DNA of 64,000 bases from Saccharina japonica (GCA_008828725.1 MEHQ01001160.1:1-64000); one strand, 5' to 3'; shown: positions 11,276 through 22,681, counted from the stretch's first letter. Notes: generated by a model not told the origin, from the sequence alone. Translations and numbers: made by a program.

Positions 11276-11531
11276 ACACTGCTGTAGGATGTCAATAATG
11301 TACCTGATACTTAGGGTAGAGAGATTGCCGTCGGTTGGAGGGGCACGATGGTTGGATGTCAAAGCTCCCCCACCATTGGCGCAAACATAATGTTCGGTGA
11401 TACTCCGTACCCGGTCTTCTCAGCGCCGAGTAGCTCTCACCACTCAAGACTCACGACACGTACCGCCCCCCACCTCATTGCACACCCACCCGGGAACCAA
11501 CCTACCCGAATATCCCGTGCACTGCACAGAG

Positions 11532-11537
11532 TATATA
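11532..11537 (+). promoter_or_regulatory. TATA box of the WSC gene
   Basis: TATATA in the context GAGTATATAGGG lies 82 bp before the predicted ATG at 11619, which fits a core promoter with a short 5' UTR. The intervening sequence has no upstream ATG in the first 60 bases. Confidence 0.5.
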
Positions 11538-11618
11538 GGGAAAAACGTAGCAGGCAGACGTTAGCCATACAATCTTCCACCTTGTTTGTGCAGCGTGAGG
11601 CTGACATCCACGTCTACA

Positions 11619-11682
11619 ATGATGCCGCGAGGCTACTCCCTGGCCGCCCTGCTGTTCAGCGGCATACACGGCAGTTCGTACG
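11619..11682 (+). CDS. Exon 1: start codon and signal peptide
   Basis: It encodes MMPRGYSLAALLFSGIHGSSY plus one nucleotide of the next codon: a short basic n-region, a hydrophobic core and a small-residue cleavage region, as in secreted proteins. The donor TACG|GTGAGA leaves phase 1, which exactly fits the phase-1 acceptor of exon 2. A TATA box lies 82 bp upstream. Two ATGs in tandem (11619 and 11622) could both serve; the first is used here. Confidence 0.6.
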
Positions 11683-12031
11683 GTGAGATGTTGCAGCAGT
11701 CCGGGCCCACCAGTTTGATGCTCGTGTTCACGTGTGTGTGTTGATTTTCTCGCTACGACGTACTACAGTACGAGTGTGAATCAAATCTGAACAAGTAAGT
11801 CGACTTGCTTGTGACACTATTCATACGACGAGTAATAACCTTGAGCGGTCTTGACCAGAGTTTGTTCCACAATATTACTTTCATTAGTTGTCTAGCGATT
11901 TTCGCTACGAGCTGGGCTGGCCAAGATCAGCTTTTTTATCGGTCAGGAAGGGTTATGCGCTTCCTCAGTTTTTTGTTTTCCCCAATTTTGAGCTGAAAAC
12001 TTGACACGGCACAGCGAAGGGATTGACTATA

Positions 12032-12214
12032 CAGCACGCGACATCACTTAAGAACTCTCGGCAGTTGATAATTTCAGGCTGGATGATTTGACGAAAATAA
12101 GAACATGACCTCTTTTGTACTGAAAATAGTGTCGGGCACACCGTGCCTTAGATAACAATTCTAGCCCTGCCCTGTGGCCAGAAACAAGAGATTCCTAACT
12201 GGTGTCGAGTACTG
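12032..12214 (-). mobile_element. M2 MITE, complete copy
   Basis: About 183 bp with terminal inverted repeats CAGCACGCGACA and TGTCGAGTACTG. The interior is co-linear with the copy at 15375-15548 after reverse complementing (CTGGCCA.., GACACTATTTTCAGTACAAA, GTTCTTATTTTCG, CAGCCTGAAATT). Confidence 0.75.
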
Positions 12215-12567
12215 TATATGATACGAGTGTACCAGGTTTGAGGTAGGCATACGCTAGAGATTGCTCTTTCTGTCACAACTCAACTTTTTCCACTGACGAA
12301 TATCCCCATCATGCATAATATATGCAATACGTCACAGGCATTCGTATCAACGCATACAGCAGTACTGCTGAACCACGTCCCCAAGCTTCGTAGGTGGTCC
12401 TCGTGCCTATTAAAAATAAGTACGTGGGTTTGAGTATCACAGAGTGCACAGACTTGTAAGGGACCTGTTTCCCAAAAAAATATGAATAATGCGGAAAGCG
12501 TAGGAGCGCAAGAGCGCCAGATCGCAACGTTCGATGACATTCGACGAGCAGTGTAAATGCTGTATGT

Positions 12568-13165
12568 TTTAAGTACTGGAGGTGTTACACGACGAGTACC
12601 CGTCTGAAGCGGGTACTTGCCAAATTTGATGAATACATACCTGGGTACTTGCGAGTATTTTCGTCCATTTTGGGCAAGCACCCGGGTACCTGTTCAACGG
12701 CCGGCACTCGTTGAACACTCGGGTACTCGTCCAACAGCCGAGTACCCGAATGCCCAGGCGCCTTTAACTCGGCGAGCATATAGTATGAAGCGTTATAGCC
12801 GTACCCGACACGGGTACCGGTGTAATTGAGAAATGGGTAACACTTCAGCATGGTCGGACATGTGAGGCGTGAGACAGCTTTTGTTCATTTTGAAAAGAGT
12901 TTCCTCGAGAAGATTCACCAAATGCTACCCAGGGAGCGTATTTTAGGGGACGATAAGTTGCCATCTTCGGAATTTCTAAAAGAAATCAACGCGTACCAAA
13001 GTACTCGTTTAAACCGGGTACCTAGTACTCGTTTACCCGGGCCCCGAATATTCGGCGAGTATGAAGTGTTACTCGTATTCGTTACGTGTACAGCATTAGG
13101 AAGCCGGGTTATACTCGCGAGTACTCGGGTAGTTGGCAAAAGGGTAACACCTCTATCCAGCATTT
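12568..13165. mobile_element. Fold-back element rich in GGGTACTCG motifs
   Basis: GTACTGGAGGTGTTAC near 12573 faces its inverted partner GTAACACCTCTATCC near 13146. Between them GAGTACCCG/CGGGTACTC motifs recur in both orientations, so long imperfect stems are possible. No coding signal is seen. Ends are approximate. Confidence 0.55.
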
Positions 13166-13532
13166 ACCCTACATGCGCGTTAAATTGTTTCCGAGGGCAT
13201 GTTTACACCGGGTGGGTCAAGGGACGACACCTGCGACCACGGCTCGCCCATGATAAGTAGCAGGAAATTAAAAGTACTGGAAACGTGAAAAAACAAGTTT
13301 CATATCGTAAGTACGTATGATATGACGTTGACGTTTGTGTATATGTCCCGTGCGACATCGTACAACATCAACCATACAAATATTGTGTCGAATATCTTAC
13401 GAGTAGCATGCTGGGCTATTCATTTTTATACTACCGTTGAGTACTTTTGAAGCATACGCGTACTGCTAAAACGTCAGCCGTCAGCTTTGTCAACGGGGTA
13501 TATGCCGCACACGGGTTTAGAGGCGAGAGTTG

Positions 13533-13831
13533 GCAGCGCGCGTAAATCCGTCCTGCAGGGCGGATTTATGAGATCTGCCTCGCTTGTTTTCACTGTTTTT
13601 AGGGTGGAACATTTTTATACTTCAAGTACATTGTGTTTAAAATGTAACACTAACCCTAACCCCAACCCTCAACCACGATATACCAATCGATGTCGAGGTT
13701 AGGGGTTAGGGTTATGGTTAGTGTTAAATTTTCGAAACAAATGAAAACAAAATGTTCCACACTCCAAACAGTACTTAAAAACGAGGCGGATATCATGAAT
13801 CCGCCCTGCAGGGCAGATGTACGCGCGCTGG
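13533..13831. mobile_element. Palindromic MITE with telomere-like stem
   Basis: The left arm, CAGCGCGCGTAAATCC then CCTGCAGGGCGGATTTATGA, is mirrored at the right end with about 85-90% identity. The arms run inward to AACACTAACCCTAACC on the left and GGTTAGGGTTATGGTTAGTG on the right, separated by about 26 bp. The inner stem is therefore an inverted pair of TTAGGG-type repeats. No open frame of note is present. Confidence 0.75.
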
Positions 13832-14214
13832 AGAAGTTGTCACGCTGCGTTGGTGGATGTCCCGTCTTGAGAGATCGGGCGAGTTCGAAACTCTCGACAA
13901 ACGACCGAACGTATACATGAACCTGTTAAGAATACGTGCTGGAACAGAAATACCCCTATTTTTGATTTTCATCGATGGGTTCAGCTCAGGTTATACGATT
14001 GAAAGCGCTATTAACTCATTCAGAACTGAAAAGTTGTCCAACACTAATTTCAAGTAGTTTGTCCCCAAATTTGTGGTATCAATTCTTAGTGGATTAGTAG
14101 ACGCCCCGTGATCAAAACACAGAATGAAAACTGTTTGTAATACAAGATATATCGAAACATTTGAGAGGTATCATACGAGCATCATACAACTTCATATATA
14201 ACATATATATATAT

Positions 14215-14900
14215 ATAGTTTCCTAATCCCATTTATTATCTTCGCACTTCTGTCACTCTCCCTCCCTATTAATAGTCATAACTCGGATCCGGGGTAACAT
14301 AGCAAGCTCTTCTCCTTCTTCCCCACTATTATAGGGTTCGTGCCTTGAATTTGATCGTCCTGAGGGTTCAGCATTCCCAACGCTCGTCGGTTTTCATCGA
14401 ATTTTGCTATCTGACTCACTTACGACGCGTGCTTCGATAGAGGTAGCACTTGTTTAGCTGAAACTTCGTCTGAACGATCGGTCTCCTTAACCCAAGGTCG
14501 TCGGACACTCACTCTCGTCGTGATTGCAATTTTTTTACTTTTTTTCTCGTTTTTATCCTCCGGCGGATGGGTAAAAACAAAGCTTACGCCCGCCCTCCAC
14601 ACTTCCACATCTCACTGCGGGTCGTGTGTCAATTGATTACTGTAGACTCAGCTCTCGGGGTTGTTCATCTGGTAGCACTTACAGTTTCCACCAAAACATT
14701 TTTTCGGGCTCCTCATCAAGTGAGGAGCTCAGGCAGAACATGGTGCACCTCTATCGTAGCATGCGTCTCACGCTTTCCGCTAGTCAAGATACGAGCATGC
14801 ACTCGCGGGGGCTCGAAGTCACGACCTTGACTCTGACAGACTCGCGACCTCGACAATATCATTTGACTGAGACCATTAATAGGCACATCACGAAGACGTA
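14215..14900 (-). mobile_element. SINE copy S4, interrupted by an M1 MITE
   Basis: The body (14225-14423) matches S1-S3 (CCCATTTATTATCTTCGCAC and AACTCGGATCCGGGGTAACA). The family sequence resumes after the MITE at about 14768 (ACGCTTTCCGCTAGTCAAGA, then GGGCTCGAAGTC with a B-box-like element on the minus strand). In S1 these two segments are contiguous (CTCTCGAGCTTTCCGCTAGT). Confidence 0.65.
14424..14767 (+). mobile_element. M1 MITE nested in SINE S4
   Basis: It begins GCGTGCTTCGATAGAGGT and ends with CACCTCTATCGTAGCATGCG, the terminal inverted repeats of family M1 (consensus GCATGCTACGATAGAGGT). It carries the internal palindrome GCTCCTCATCAAGTGAGGAG. At 344 bp it is longer than the usual ~250 bp because of an extra segment around 14525-14660. 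Confidence 0.75.
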
Positions 14901-14924
14901 TATATCCTGATCAACAGTTAGTGT

Positions 14925-14984
14925 AGAGCTCCCTAAATGAGAATCCTCTGAGAAACATGGTGCACCCTTTACGTAGCATGCGTC
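14925..14984 (+). mobile_element. M1 MITE fragment (right end only)
   Basis: It retains GAGCTCCCTAAATGAGAATC and the terminal GGTGCACCCTTTACGTAGCA block; the left part is missing. Confidence 0.6.
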
Positions 14985-15374
14985 CTTCGCATGCGGCACT
15001 GGTATTAATGCTGCCTCTTCCCCGCAACAGCAACCGCATATTGATTGGATCGGTGTTAACCCCTTAAGAAGTGGTGCCCAGTTTTAGGGGACAAACTACT
15101 TGAAATTAGTGTGGGATACATTTTTCAGTTCTGAATTCCAGATTCGTTATCGCCTCCCAAGCAATAGGGGTTGATGGTCGCGGCCACCCAGTGACGAAGA
15201 TGCCTCCGATGGATAGCGGTTCGTCAAAACCTGTTTTGGTGTTCCGTCGCGATGATGGGTCCTGTAACCGAACTTGGGGGGGACATGAAGATGGCATCCG
15301 ACGTACGATGACGAGGCCTACGTAAAAATTGAAAAATAACTTACGAACATATACGGGTAGATAGCCCCCCTTTA

Positions 15375-15548
15375 CAGTACGCGACACCAGTTCATAATAT
15401 ATTTTTTCTGGCCAGTGCTGGAATTCTTATGTAATGCAGGGTGTGTCCTACACTATTTTCAGTACAAAGAAGGCCATGTTCTTATTTTCGCCTAAATCTC
15501 CAGCCTGAAATTCTAATCTGCCGAGTTCTTAAGCGCTGTCGCGTACTG
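15375..15548 (+). mobile_element. M2 MITE, complete copy (reference)
   Basis: 174 bp with perfect 12-bp terminal inverted repeats CAGTACGCGACA and TGTCGCGTACTG. It has no coding capacity. The cleanest of the three M2 copies seen near the 5' end of the WSC gene. Confidence 0.8.
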
Positions 15549-15711
15549 GAGTGCGTTCGGGGTTGGAAGTCCCTAGTGTACCCAGAGTACCGACGTCGCG
15601 CACCAGAGTAGTTACGGGTCCCTTGCAATGAAAAGTGGGCTGAAAATGGGCGTATGAAACTGAGGTCCCCTGTAGGCCACTTTGCTTATCACGGAATCTC
15701 TTAAAAAAGGC

Positions 15712-15816
15712 TACCTACTGTTGTATACGACCTACTGATGTATATGACCTACTGATGTATATGACCTACTGTTGTTTACGACCTACTGTTGTTTACGACC
15801 TACTGTTGTATATGAG
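15712..15816. repeat. 17-bp tandem repeat
   Basis: GACCTACTGTTGTATAC and its variants start at 15729, 15746, 15763, 15780 and 15797, with a partial unit before them, giving six units at an exact 17-bp period. Confidence 0.9.
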
Positions 15817-16341
15817 GAACAAACCACAACGGCGTTCAAGCGAGTCGGAAATTCCTCAGTTGAGGAGAAAACAAATACTCAGTCAAAAACGTTTTTGCTT
15901 TAAATTGTTTCGGCTTATCGTAGCACTCGCACACAGAGGGACCAACGCGCAGTACCTGGAGGGTAAACGTTCCAATCGAAACGTGATATGACGGTATAAA
16001 TACATGCATAAGAAATATTGTGCAACTCTGCTGTTGCTCCGACCGTAGACTCTATCCGCAATGGCACAGTTTACTTAAGGTTTCAAAGTGTACGTCGTAC
16101 AATTGCGAAAACCTACCTATAAATCTGAGGTATGTTTTGAGAAAAATATTTGCTGGCAATATTAACAAGACATGTTTGAATGCATCTCGAAATGTTGCGC
16201 ACACAAACCTACGGTGGGCTGCACCAAACCGATTGGAGCAAAGCCAACATACCGGACGCGTCTTCAAATGGCGTTCCCGTTCTTTTGACGGAAAACATCA
16301 TCTATCTGGAGTTTGGGCTTATTTTGCGCCCTCATCGTTTC

Positions 16342-16371
16342 TTGTGTTGTGTTGTGTTGTGTTGTGTTGTT
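16342..16371. repeat. (TGTTG)n run at intron 1 acceptor
   Basis: Five to six TGTTG pentamers directly precede the predicted 3' splice site at 16375-16376 and stand where a pyrimidine tract would be expected. Confidence 0.8.
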
Positions 16372-16376
16372 TGAAG

Positions 16377-16789
16377 CCGCTCTCGAGTTAGCGACGGGTG
16401 TCGATGTCGCTGCCAATGGATGGGACACCAGAACTCTCGGACACGGCTGCTTCCCAAACGGCTGCGTGCCGACTAACGTCCTCAACGTCTCAATTGACGA
16501 CGACTCGCGATAGTCGTGCCGACCGTTTATATCCGAGGTCGAGGCCTGTGAATTGACCCTTACTCTCGATGAACCGCAAGACATCTTCGAGATGAGAATG
16601 GCAATGTGGAAGGGAGATGAGCGCAGCCGCACCGTCGATGCCTGGGTGGACGGAGTGCTGTCTACCACGGTGAAGACGAGCGACTCCACGCTCGAGTACG
16701 AGGCTTACGAGCTGTCCGCCACGCAGGCCACCGAGGTTGTACTGCAGGGGGCAAGATCGGAAGGAAATCTCTGGCTCAGCATCACGGGG
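16377..16789 (+). CDS. Exon 2: galactose-binding-like domain, contains TAG stop
   Basis: In phase with exon 1 it reads ALELATGVDVAANGWDTR.. through ..DDDSR, then TAG at 16511-16513, then SCRPFISEVEACELTLTL.. to ..NLWLSITG. The pattern (AS-AWD-like start, SR[W]SC, beta strands with DEPQDIFEMRMAMWKGDER, and WLSITG at the end) resembles the discoidin/F5-8C-like galactose-binding fold in secreted stramenopile proteins. The stop stands where that motif normally has Trp, one G-to-A change from TGG. The donor is GGG|GTGAGT, phase 0. The domain name is from pattern recognition only. Confidence 0.65.
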
Positions 16790-18650
16790 GTGAGTAATTA
16801 CCCTTACTTGGACCACTAGTCAACGCTAAACGCCTGTTGGACTGGCAAGTGAAATCACACACATGGCTCGTTTTATGTACTTATAATTAGAGGACATTTC
16901 CTTCTTACCGGAAGCAAGAGGGTTTGGATTAGCAAACAGGCGTGGTCCACTTATTGGTACGATACACTGTTGTATGCGTTGGTCACGAAATACTAAACAC
17001 ACTCGCAGGTTAGTGCTCGAGGTTTGAGCTGCAGAGCTGAGGCGTAGGCTATAAACCCGGATTCCCGTATTAGAGTGCACATGACTCCCCCCCGCACTAA
17101 CACAGACGAAGTACTCATCCATAGTTGAACAATTGCCGTATCACACCCTAACAAGCAACCCCCCATTGGATGGATTTCCGAGTTAGCCCCCCCCCTCGAG
17201 AGCATGCAGGCTGCACACAATTAAAAGTGTGGTTTTGTTAACCTCTCGTCGACGGTATTCCGGAGACGCGTCCCTGCTAGGTGTTTAGGCAGTCCGCTTT
17301 TGCGAAACGAATATTTGTTTTACTCGTCTGAGGCGTGATTTGTTTTGCATGTTCTATGGTATTATGGGTCATGCAGGTCCTAAGCATTGTTTGCGAAACG
17401 GATACCTTTTTTGCTCGTCTGAGGCGTGTTTTGTTTTGCATGTCTTATGGTATTCTGAGGCATGCAGAGCCTAAAGATTGTTTTTAGGTTATTTAGTATT
17501 TCGTCGGGTATGCATCCAGACAATATTAACGTATTTTCCCAACCAGGTTTACTCCTGGCGGTGCCTACGGCCGACGGTCCGAACCGAAAGGATTATTCGA
17601 TTTTGGTGGACTACTTTGAAGAAACCCGCGACAGTAGTCACTTAAATTCTACGGATTAATGTGACAAAGTACGTCTAAATACCTTGCCCTCGAGGGCGCC
17701 AACTCTGAAACATAAGCGCACCGTGTACATACAAACACCTAGCACTGATTTACCACGCCCTCCCCTGTTTGGTTGGACGCGTTTCGCAAACTTTGGGCGG
17801 CCTGAATATTTTGTTTTTGTGTTCCTCAGTTCCATTTAGTTTGGTCGTGCTACTTTCGCGCTCCCTCGTGGTAGCAACTCGAGTTAGCCGGCGCATAGCG
17901 AACGCCCCCCCGCCCCCCCCCCCTCCTCCCTCTGCGGGTATGTTCCAAAATATTCAAGGTGTAAACTGTTTCGCACATTTCTCCCGCGTGGCCTCGAGGC
18001 GAATGCTCGCAATCTCATGTATTTATCAGACCCTCATTGCATAGTGTTCCCACAAAAAAGGAATCGCTAGGGCTGGGCACTGGCACAGTATGTATTGGCA
18101 ATAGAAATCTACGGGCAGTATCATAATAATTTACTGATTGACCCGGCCGGTATATTCGCCAGTAGGTTTCTTCTCATGTACGTCCAAGAAGCACGCCATA
18201 TTGTGGTATGGAAACCCACCAAATCCGTTTCGGAAGGAAAGAGGAGGAATGAGAGACAATGTACTGCTGCAATCCCGTATACTGATTGATTTTGACGACA
18301 GTATACATCGCTACCGACTGTGTCAGCCAGTGCCCGGCCATAAGAATTACGCTTTTTGCCTGGACTCAAAAGCGCTGTCTTGGGCATATGAATCACGGGC
18401 TATAACAACTACAGCCCCTTGGGCGCGCTGGTGTTGATGTGTGCATACTTCCCGCATTGCAACACCCATAGGCACAGGTTTGGATCGCGACAAGACAGTA
18501 GAGGTCGACGTATGTCAAATGTCCACGATATGTTGACCTGCGGCGAGGAGAAAACCCCCCACCACCGCGTGTAAACCAAAGACTCCGCGATATTCCGTAT
18601 GTTCGGTTGTACTTTGTCTCGCTATTATTTCTTGACACAAACTCCCTCAG

Positions 18651-18797
18651 GTCCAGCTTATGATAGAGACCGCGGACGATGAGGTGTTTCCTCCGAGTCC
18701 TGCCCCTAGTGGCGAGGATTACGTCGGGTGCTTCAACGACATGGTCGGCGGCCGCCTTCTGACAACCGTGTCCCGCGATGACGCCATGACGCTTGAA
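18651..18797 (+). CDS. Exon 3: linker and first part of the WSC domain
   Basis: It follows CCCTCAG and ends before GTGAGT; 49 codons, phase 0 on both sides. It starts VQLMIETADDE, continuing the strand of exon 2, then a Pro-rich linker, then YVGCFNDMVGGRLLTTVSRD and DAMTLE. The YVGCF..R.L motif is the standard beginning of a WSC carbohydrate-binding domain, including its first Cys. Confidence 0.75.
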
Positions 18798-18931
18798 GTG
18801 AGTGTCTTTGCCATGAGTGTGTGTTGGGTAGCCGAGAACATGGGCGTGATTGTCGCTGCGTAATGTAGTTAATACCGTGTAGAGTTGAATGTAGAAGCAA
18901 TCGTGATGTGCTGTGCTGCTTGTGCAGCGAG

Positions 18932-18963
18932 ACATGCCGTTTCCTTACTGGAAGGCATGTTTT
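18932..18963 (+). CDS. Exon 4: WSC domain micro-exon
   Basis: Only 32 nt between GCGAG and GTAAGT, reading TCRFLTGRHV plus two nucleotides. It enters in phase 0 and leaves in phase 2, exactly as exons 3 and 5 require. It supplies the second WSC Cys (after MTLE), but the partner Cys usually four residues later is not visible. A slightly different acceptor (TGCAG at 18927) would break the frame. Confidence 0.45.
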
Positions 18964-21900
18964 GTAAGTGGGGATACATGTGAGTACAAAAGAAGACTCA
19001 TATGTTCGAAGTTGAACTCCGATTCAGAAGAGAGAGATAACGGTATTGGAGCACAGGCAATTGGTGGGTGTCTGAGTAACAACACCTACTACGGTGTTGG
19101 GGGGGGGTTGAGGCTGATGGGGGGGGGCAAAAAAGTCCCGACAATATATCTCCCCGCCGACTCTGCAGAAATCGTTGAGGTAACAATAGACGAATCCCAC
19201 GTTAAGGGTTGCAAGTTCTGGCTCAGTATGTTGTATGTTCGGCTGGGCACCTCAAGCTGAGAAAACGTTGCGTGTTAGACGGATATTTTCGTTGGGACGC
19301 TTGTGTTGGGATCAGCGCGAAAAAAATTATCTTGTTGCATTAACATGTTTTCCCCGAGACATGTTCCGGGTGGGATACTGAGCTGATCGTGTGGGGAGTC
19401 CAGACAGTATAGGATAACCCTAGCCATGGGCCGATGAGTGGCTTATGACATGGTGGTAAGGTCGGGTGCAGAGCAAAGTTCCACTGTTAGATGTGTATTG
19501 CAAGATGAAAAATGTAGATCAAAGGGATGGGGGTACATACAATAAGGCAGTTAGTGGACTCCAGCTGTGAGTTTGGCTTTCATTTGCTGGAATATTGGCG
19601 ACAATTTGATATGTTCGAGGCGTCAAGTGTGTGGAGTTCGCTTGCCGCTGCGATTGGGTGGCCTGACCTGTGTGTGTTTGATCAACGTCTATGTGCTGGC
19701 CTGGGACCGAGGTCTATCGGCCCTGGCCGTGAGACATACACATGTATATGCCTGTGTGGTCGCTGGTTGTAGTTCGTCGTCTAACCCGTAGTTTTGATTT
19801 GGCTAGGGCGTTACAATTTTCAGTTTGTTCAATGTTCATCGTGGTCTTCGTCTTTGCATCCTATTTGGGAACTCTTTGCTTGAGGCGAGATGTTATGTGT
19901 GTACACTAACCCTTGTTCGTTGTTTTGTTCCGTCGCCCAAACTCACAACGAGCCCCGAAGTCCAGCTAACTCACACCCTTAGGTTCTCGCATTACATGTT
20001 CAATGATAGTGCCAATTGTCAAAATGGGGGGGGCTCCATTGAACTGCGCGGCAAGCCGCAACCAATTGATCCGTAGTCATGTTGCCGTGCGTTCGCCCAG
20101 CAGTGTACCAGGTGTTCGTTCTGTAACTGGCGGCAACACGTAAACTTTGCTCGATATCATGACGAACGTGAAAAATCGCAACTTGTGATTACCGGTTTCT
20201 GGTCGCAAAACAGGCTTCATGACGTCCCAAAACGTATTTTTAGTTTGTTGACATGGTTAAGACAAACCCCCATATGTTTCGCTGTATTGTTGACGCCGAT
20301 TAGTTACTGTTTCGCATAAAGGCATATCCCGCATCAGCCTACCTGAACTATGTACGTTTGTTTCGTTTTGTTATTTTTCCCAAGCAGGATTGTTCCGCAA
20401 AATGCGGAGAAATGGACAATAGCTAATACGGCCTCCAGCAGGGGAACGAGTAAGTGTGCGGCGCAACCGTAGTCCACATCAAGAAATAGTCAGGTAGTGT
20501 CATCGATTTAATGGCTTTTCGGGGTATTCAAATTGCGCTTGTGCTCTTTGATTCGCCGAATGAGAGCCTGGTACAGGCTGCTTAAATAAAATCAGTGCAA
20601 CTTTACTGAGTATATGTAGTTCACGCTATTTGTTTTGGGTATACCCAGAAATTTGGCGAACATTTTACACGATCCCCGGCCAACCCGTTAACGTTTGTTT
20701 GTTTTTTGTAGGTTTGTTTGTCGCCAGATACTTCGGTTGTTGTAATTTGTGGGTGATGCGACACTGAGCGACAGTAAAAAAAGAAAAAACAGCATTCGTT
20801 AATGGTTCGGAAGGGGCATATAATCTAGGACACGTGCCTAAAAACCAAAGGCTTATCTCATGGAAACGGCGTGGAATATTTGGACCTTTGTGCGGGAGAA
20901 CAAGAGCTACCCCCTGGACTGTCCCAGCGCTTTTTAGGTGTATGGTCGATTTTGGCGTTAAGTATGACCTGGTATAGGTCAAAGGCATTAAGGTATTCAA
21001 ATATATCGTGGACGTTTGTACAACCATGCCTTGGAGCTCCCGGCAGCGGTTCGCTCACTAGAAATCTGACTAGGAATTACCTCTTCGGAGGCCCGTGGTT
21101 GGGTGGGCCACGTTTTCGTTGGAAGCGCCAGTCCCAGGTCTTGAAAACGTAACTCGAGATGTCACTGTCTTCCACTGTTCCTCGTGGTCAGCAAGATACC
21201 AAATACACGACCTTTGAGTTGCTATTGCATACAGTTTTCGTTTCGGACGACATTTCTTGTGGTATGCCTGAACCAACTTGTCGCCTGAACAAGCTTGCAG
21301 ATCATACGGTGGCTGGATTACACCTGCTCAACACTGACGTTACCAAGAAAGGGGCGTTGAATTTAAACTGGTTGTATCATGTTTTTGCTGGTACTTTACA
21401 AGCTGGATATCAGCAGGCCTTAGGACGGCGACCACGGTTTTCAAGGGGGAAATGTAGGGCGTGTTGGGATGTCATCTAACATCGTCGAGGTGATTGTATA
21501 ATCGACGTCAACTCCGCCCTTCATGAAAAAATATTTTTTTTCTCAGAGGCAGGGACACGCGTGTCATACGTCCAAGACCTATTATAAACAGTGGCCATAA
21601 CAAGCAGATGTGTCTCTATATTGTTGAGTGCTGCATGCCTTCTTTTCACATACTTTAGCGGTAACATAGTTGTGAATGTGGTCAAATAGATGTGTTATTT
21701 GGTGCACGGCGGTTATCCAACAGGTTCAGGCAAAACTCGATCGAAACCCGTACAGTGTGGACCCTGTTTATACGACAGGCTTGCATGCCCTCGGAATATT
21801 TGAAGAGTTGGCGGCTATCTACAGCAAGGTCCGTCGGCGGGCGTTTACATTCAGTAGCTCAACGTAGTGTTAAGAAGTCCCATACTGCGTACACGTGCCT

Positions 21901-22010
21901 GCGAACCTGTTTATCAGGTCGTGCAAAATGCACCATGTCGGTCCTGCTCACTGGACGAAATTGCCCCTGGTGCGGGAAAAACACCTAGTCACTGTGCACC
22001 GCAGACTCAG
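18964..22010 (+). other. Intron 4, with a possible domain remnant at 19021-19260
   Basis: The open frame ending at TGA 19258-19260 reads YLPADSAEIVEVTI.. and ..FWLSMLYVRLG, which loosely parallels the end of exon 2 (ELSATQATEVVLQG.. and ..LWLSITG). It may be a relic of a duplicated galactose-binding-like exon. The rest of the intron holds nothing recognisable. Confidence 0.3.
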
Positions 22011-22043
22011 ACGTGTTGATCCTGGTATTGAATACTATGAAGA
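22011..22043 (+). CDS. Exon 5: WSC domain micro-exon
   Basis: 33 nt after GACTCAG and before GTAAGT. It completes a Leu codon with exon 4 and reads RVDPGIEYYEE, joining directly to CWC of exon 6. The resulting G-I-E-Y-x-x-E-C-W-C matches the diagnostic G-[TV]-[QE]-Y-x-x-E-C-[WY]-C of WSC domains, which is the strongest support for this short exon. Confidence 0.55.
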
Positions 22044-22130
22044 GTAAGTACCGCCAGCAAAAGCGAGTGAGAACGTTTTCGTGGCGTTACAACAACCCTA
22101 AGGGGTTTTATTGTATAATGCAGGACGTAT

Positions 22131-22215
22131 ACGTAGTCCAATTGGTCCAGTGGCTCACCTCGAACTAATCTGGCGTATTAGGACAGCAGTTCAATTCCCG
22201 GTGGGTTCCCTAATA
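22131..22215 (+). mobile_element. tRNA-like SINE head
   Basis: It contains an A box (TGGTCCAGTGG) and a B box (AGTTCAATTCC), both fitting the consensus, about 35 bp apart. The acceptor ends do not pair, so a functional tRNA is unlikely. It lies inside intron 5 of the WSC gene. Confidence 0.35.
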
Positions 22216-22526
22216 TGCAATGCATGTTTCCCTCGGTCTATTACTTCGGAAAGGTTGTAGTCCACAAGCAGTGATAATGCGGAACTTTCTGTGCGACCGA
22301 AACGTAGGGGAGTATGCGAAACATACCCGTGACAACGGCTTGTCCAAGGTACTGGATACTTCACGTGCTTATTGAAAAACAAAAGAACAAAACACAAGTA
22401 CGAAGTTGTCCTATACAAACATTTCTGGAATCTCTGGCGCTTCAATCAAGACCGTCCCGCCTGAAAAATCAGAATCGGAAAACGCCTCGCTCTGCTCTGC
22501 TTGCTGTTCGAACATTGCCACCTTAG

Positions 22527-22681
22527 GTGCTGGTGCGCCGGCTGCGAGATTACAGAGTTCGAGACGAACATAGAGTTCGACCGCCACGGGGCCGGCACCT
22601 GCAACACGCCGTGCGCCGGCGACCCCTCGTCCACGTGCGGCGGCGACATGTCGATGAGTCTATACCAATCTACGACTTGCC
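22527..22681 (+). CDS. Exon 6: second half of the WSC domain
   Basis: It follows CACCTTAG and precedes GTGAGT. It reads CWCAGCEITEFETNIEFD.. then GAGTCNTPCAGDPSSTCGGD and MSMSLYQSTTC. The C-x3-C-x-GD-x4-CGG-x6-[LV]Y ending is a textbook WSC C-terminus, with the conserved cysteines that form the domain's disulfides. Phase 1 at the end. Confidence 0.85.

Larger units (their letters stand above)
11683..16376 (+). other. Intron 1 of the WSC gene (4.7 kb)
   Basis: It is bounded by GTGAGA and TTTGAAG. It holds M2 copies, two fold-back elements, a SINE with a nested M1 MITE, a 17-bp tandem repeat and a TGTTG pentanucleotide run just before the acceptor. No other coding segment was recognised. Confidence 0.5.
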
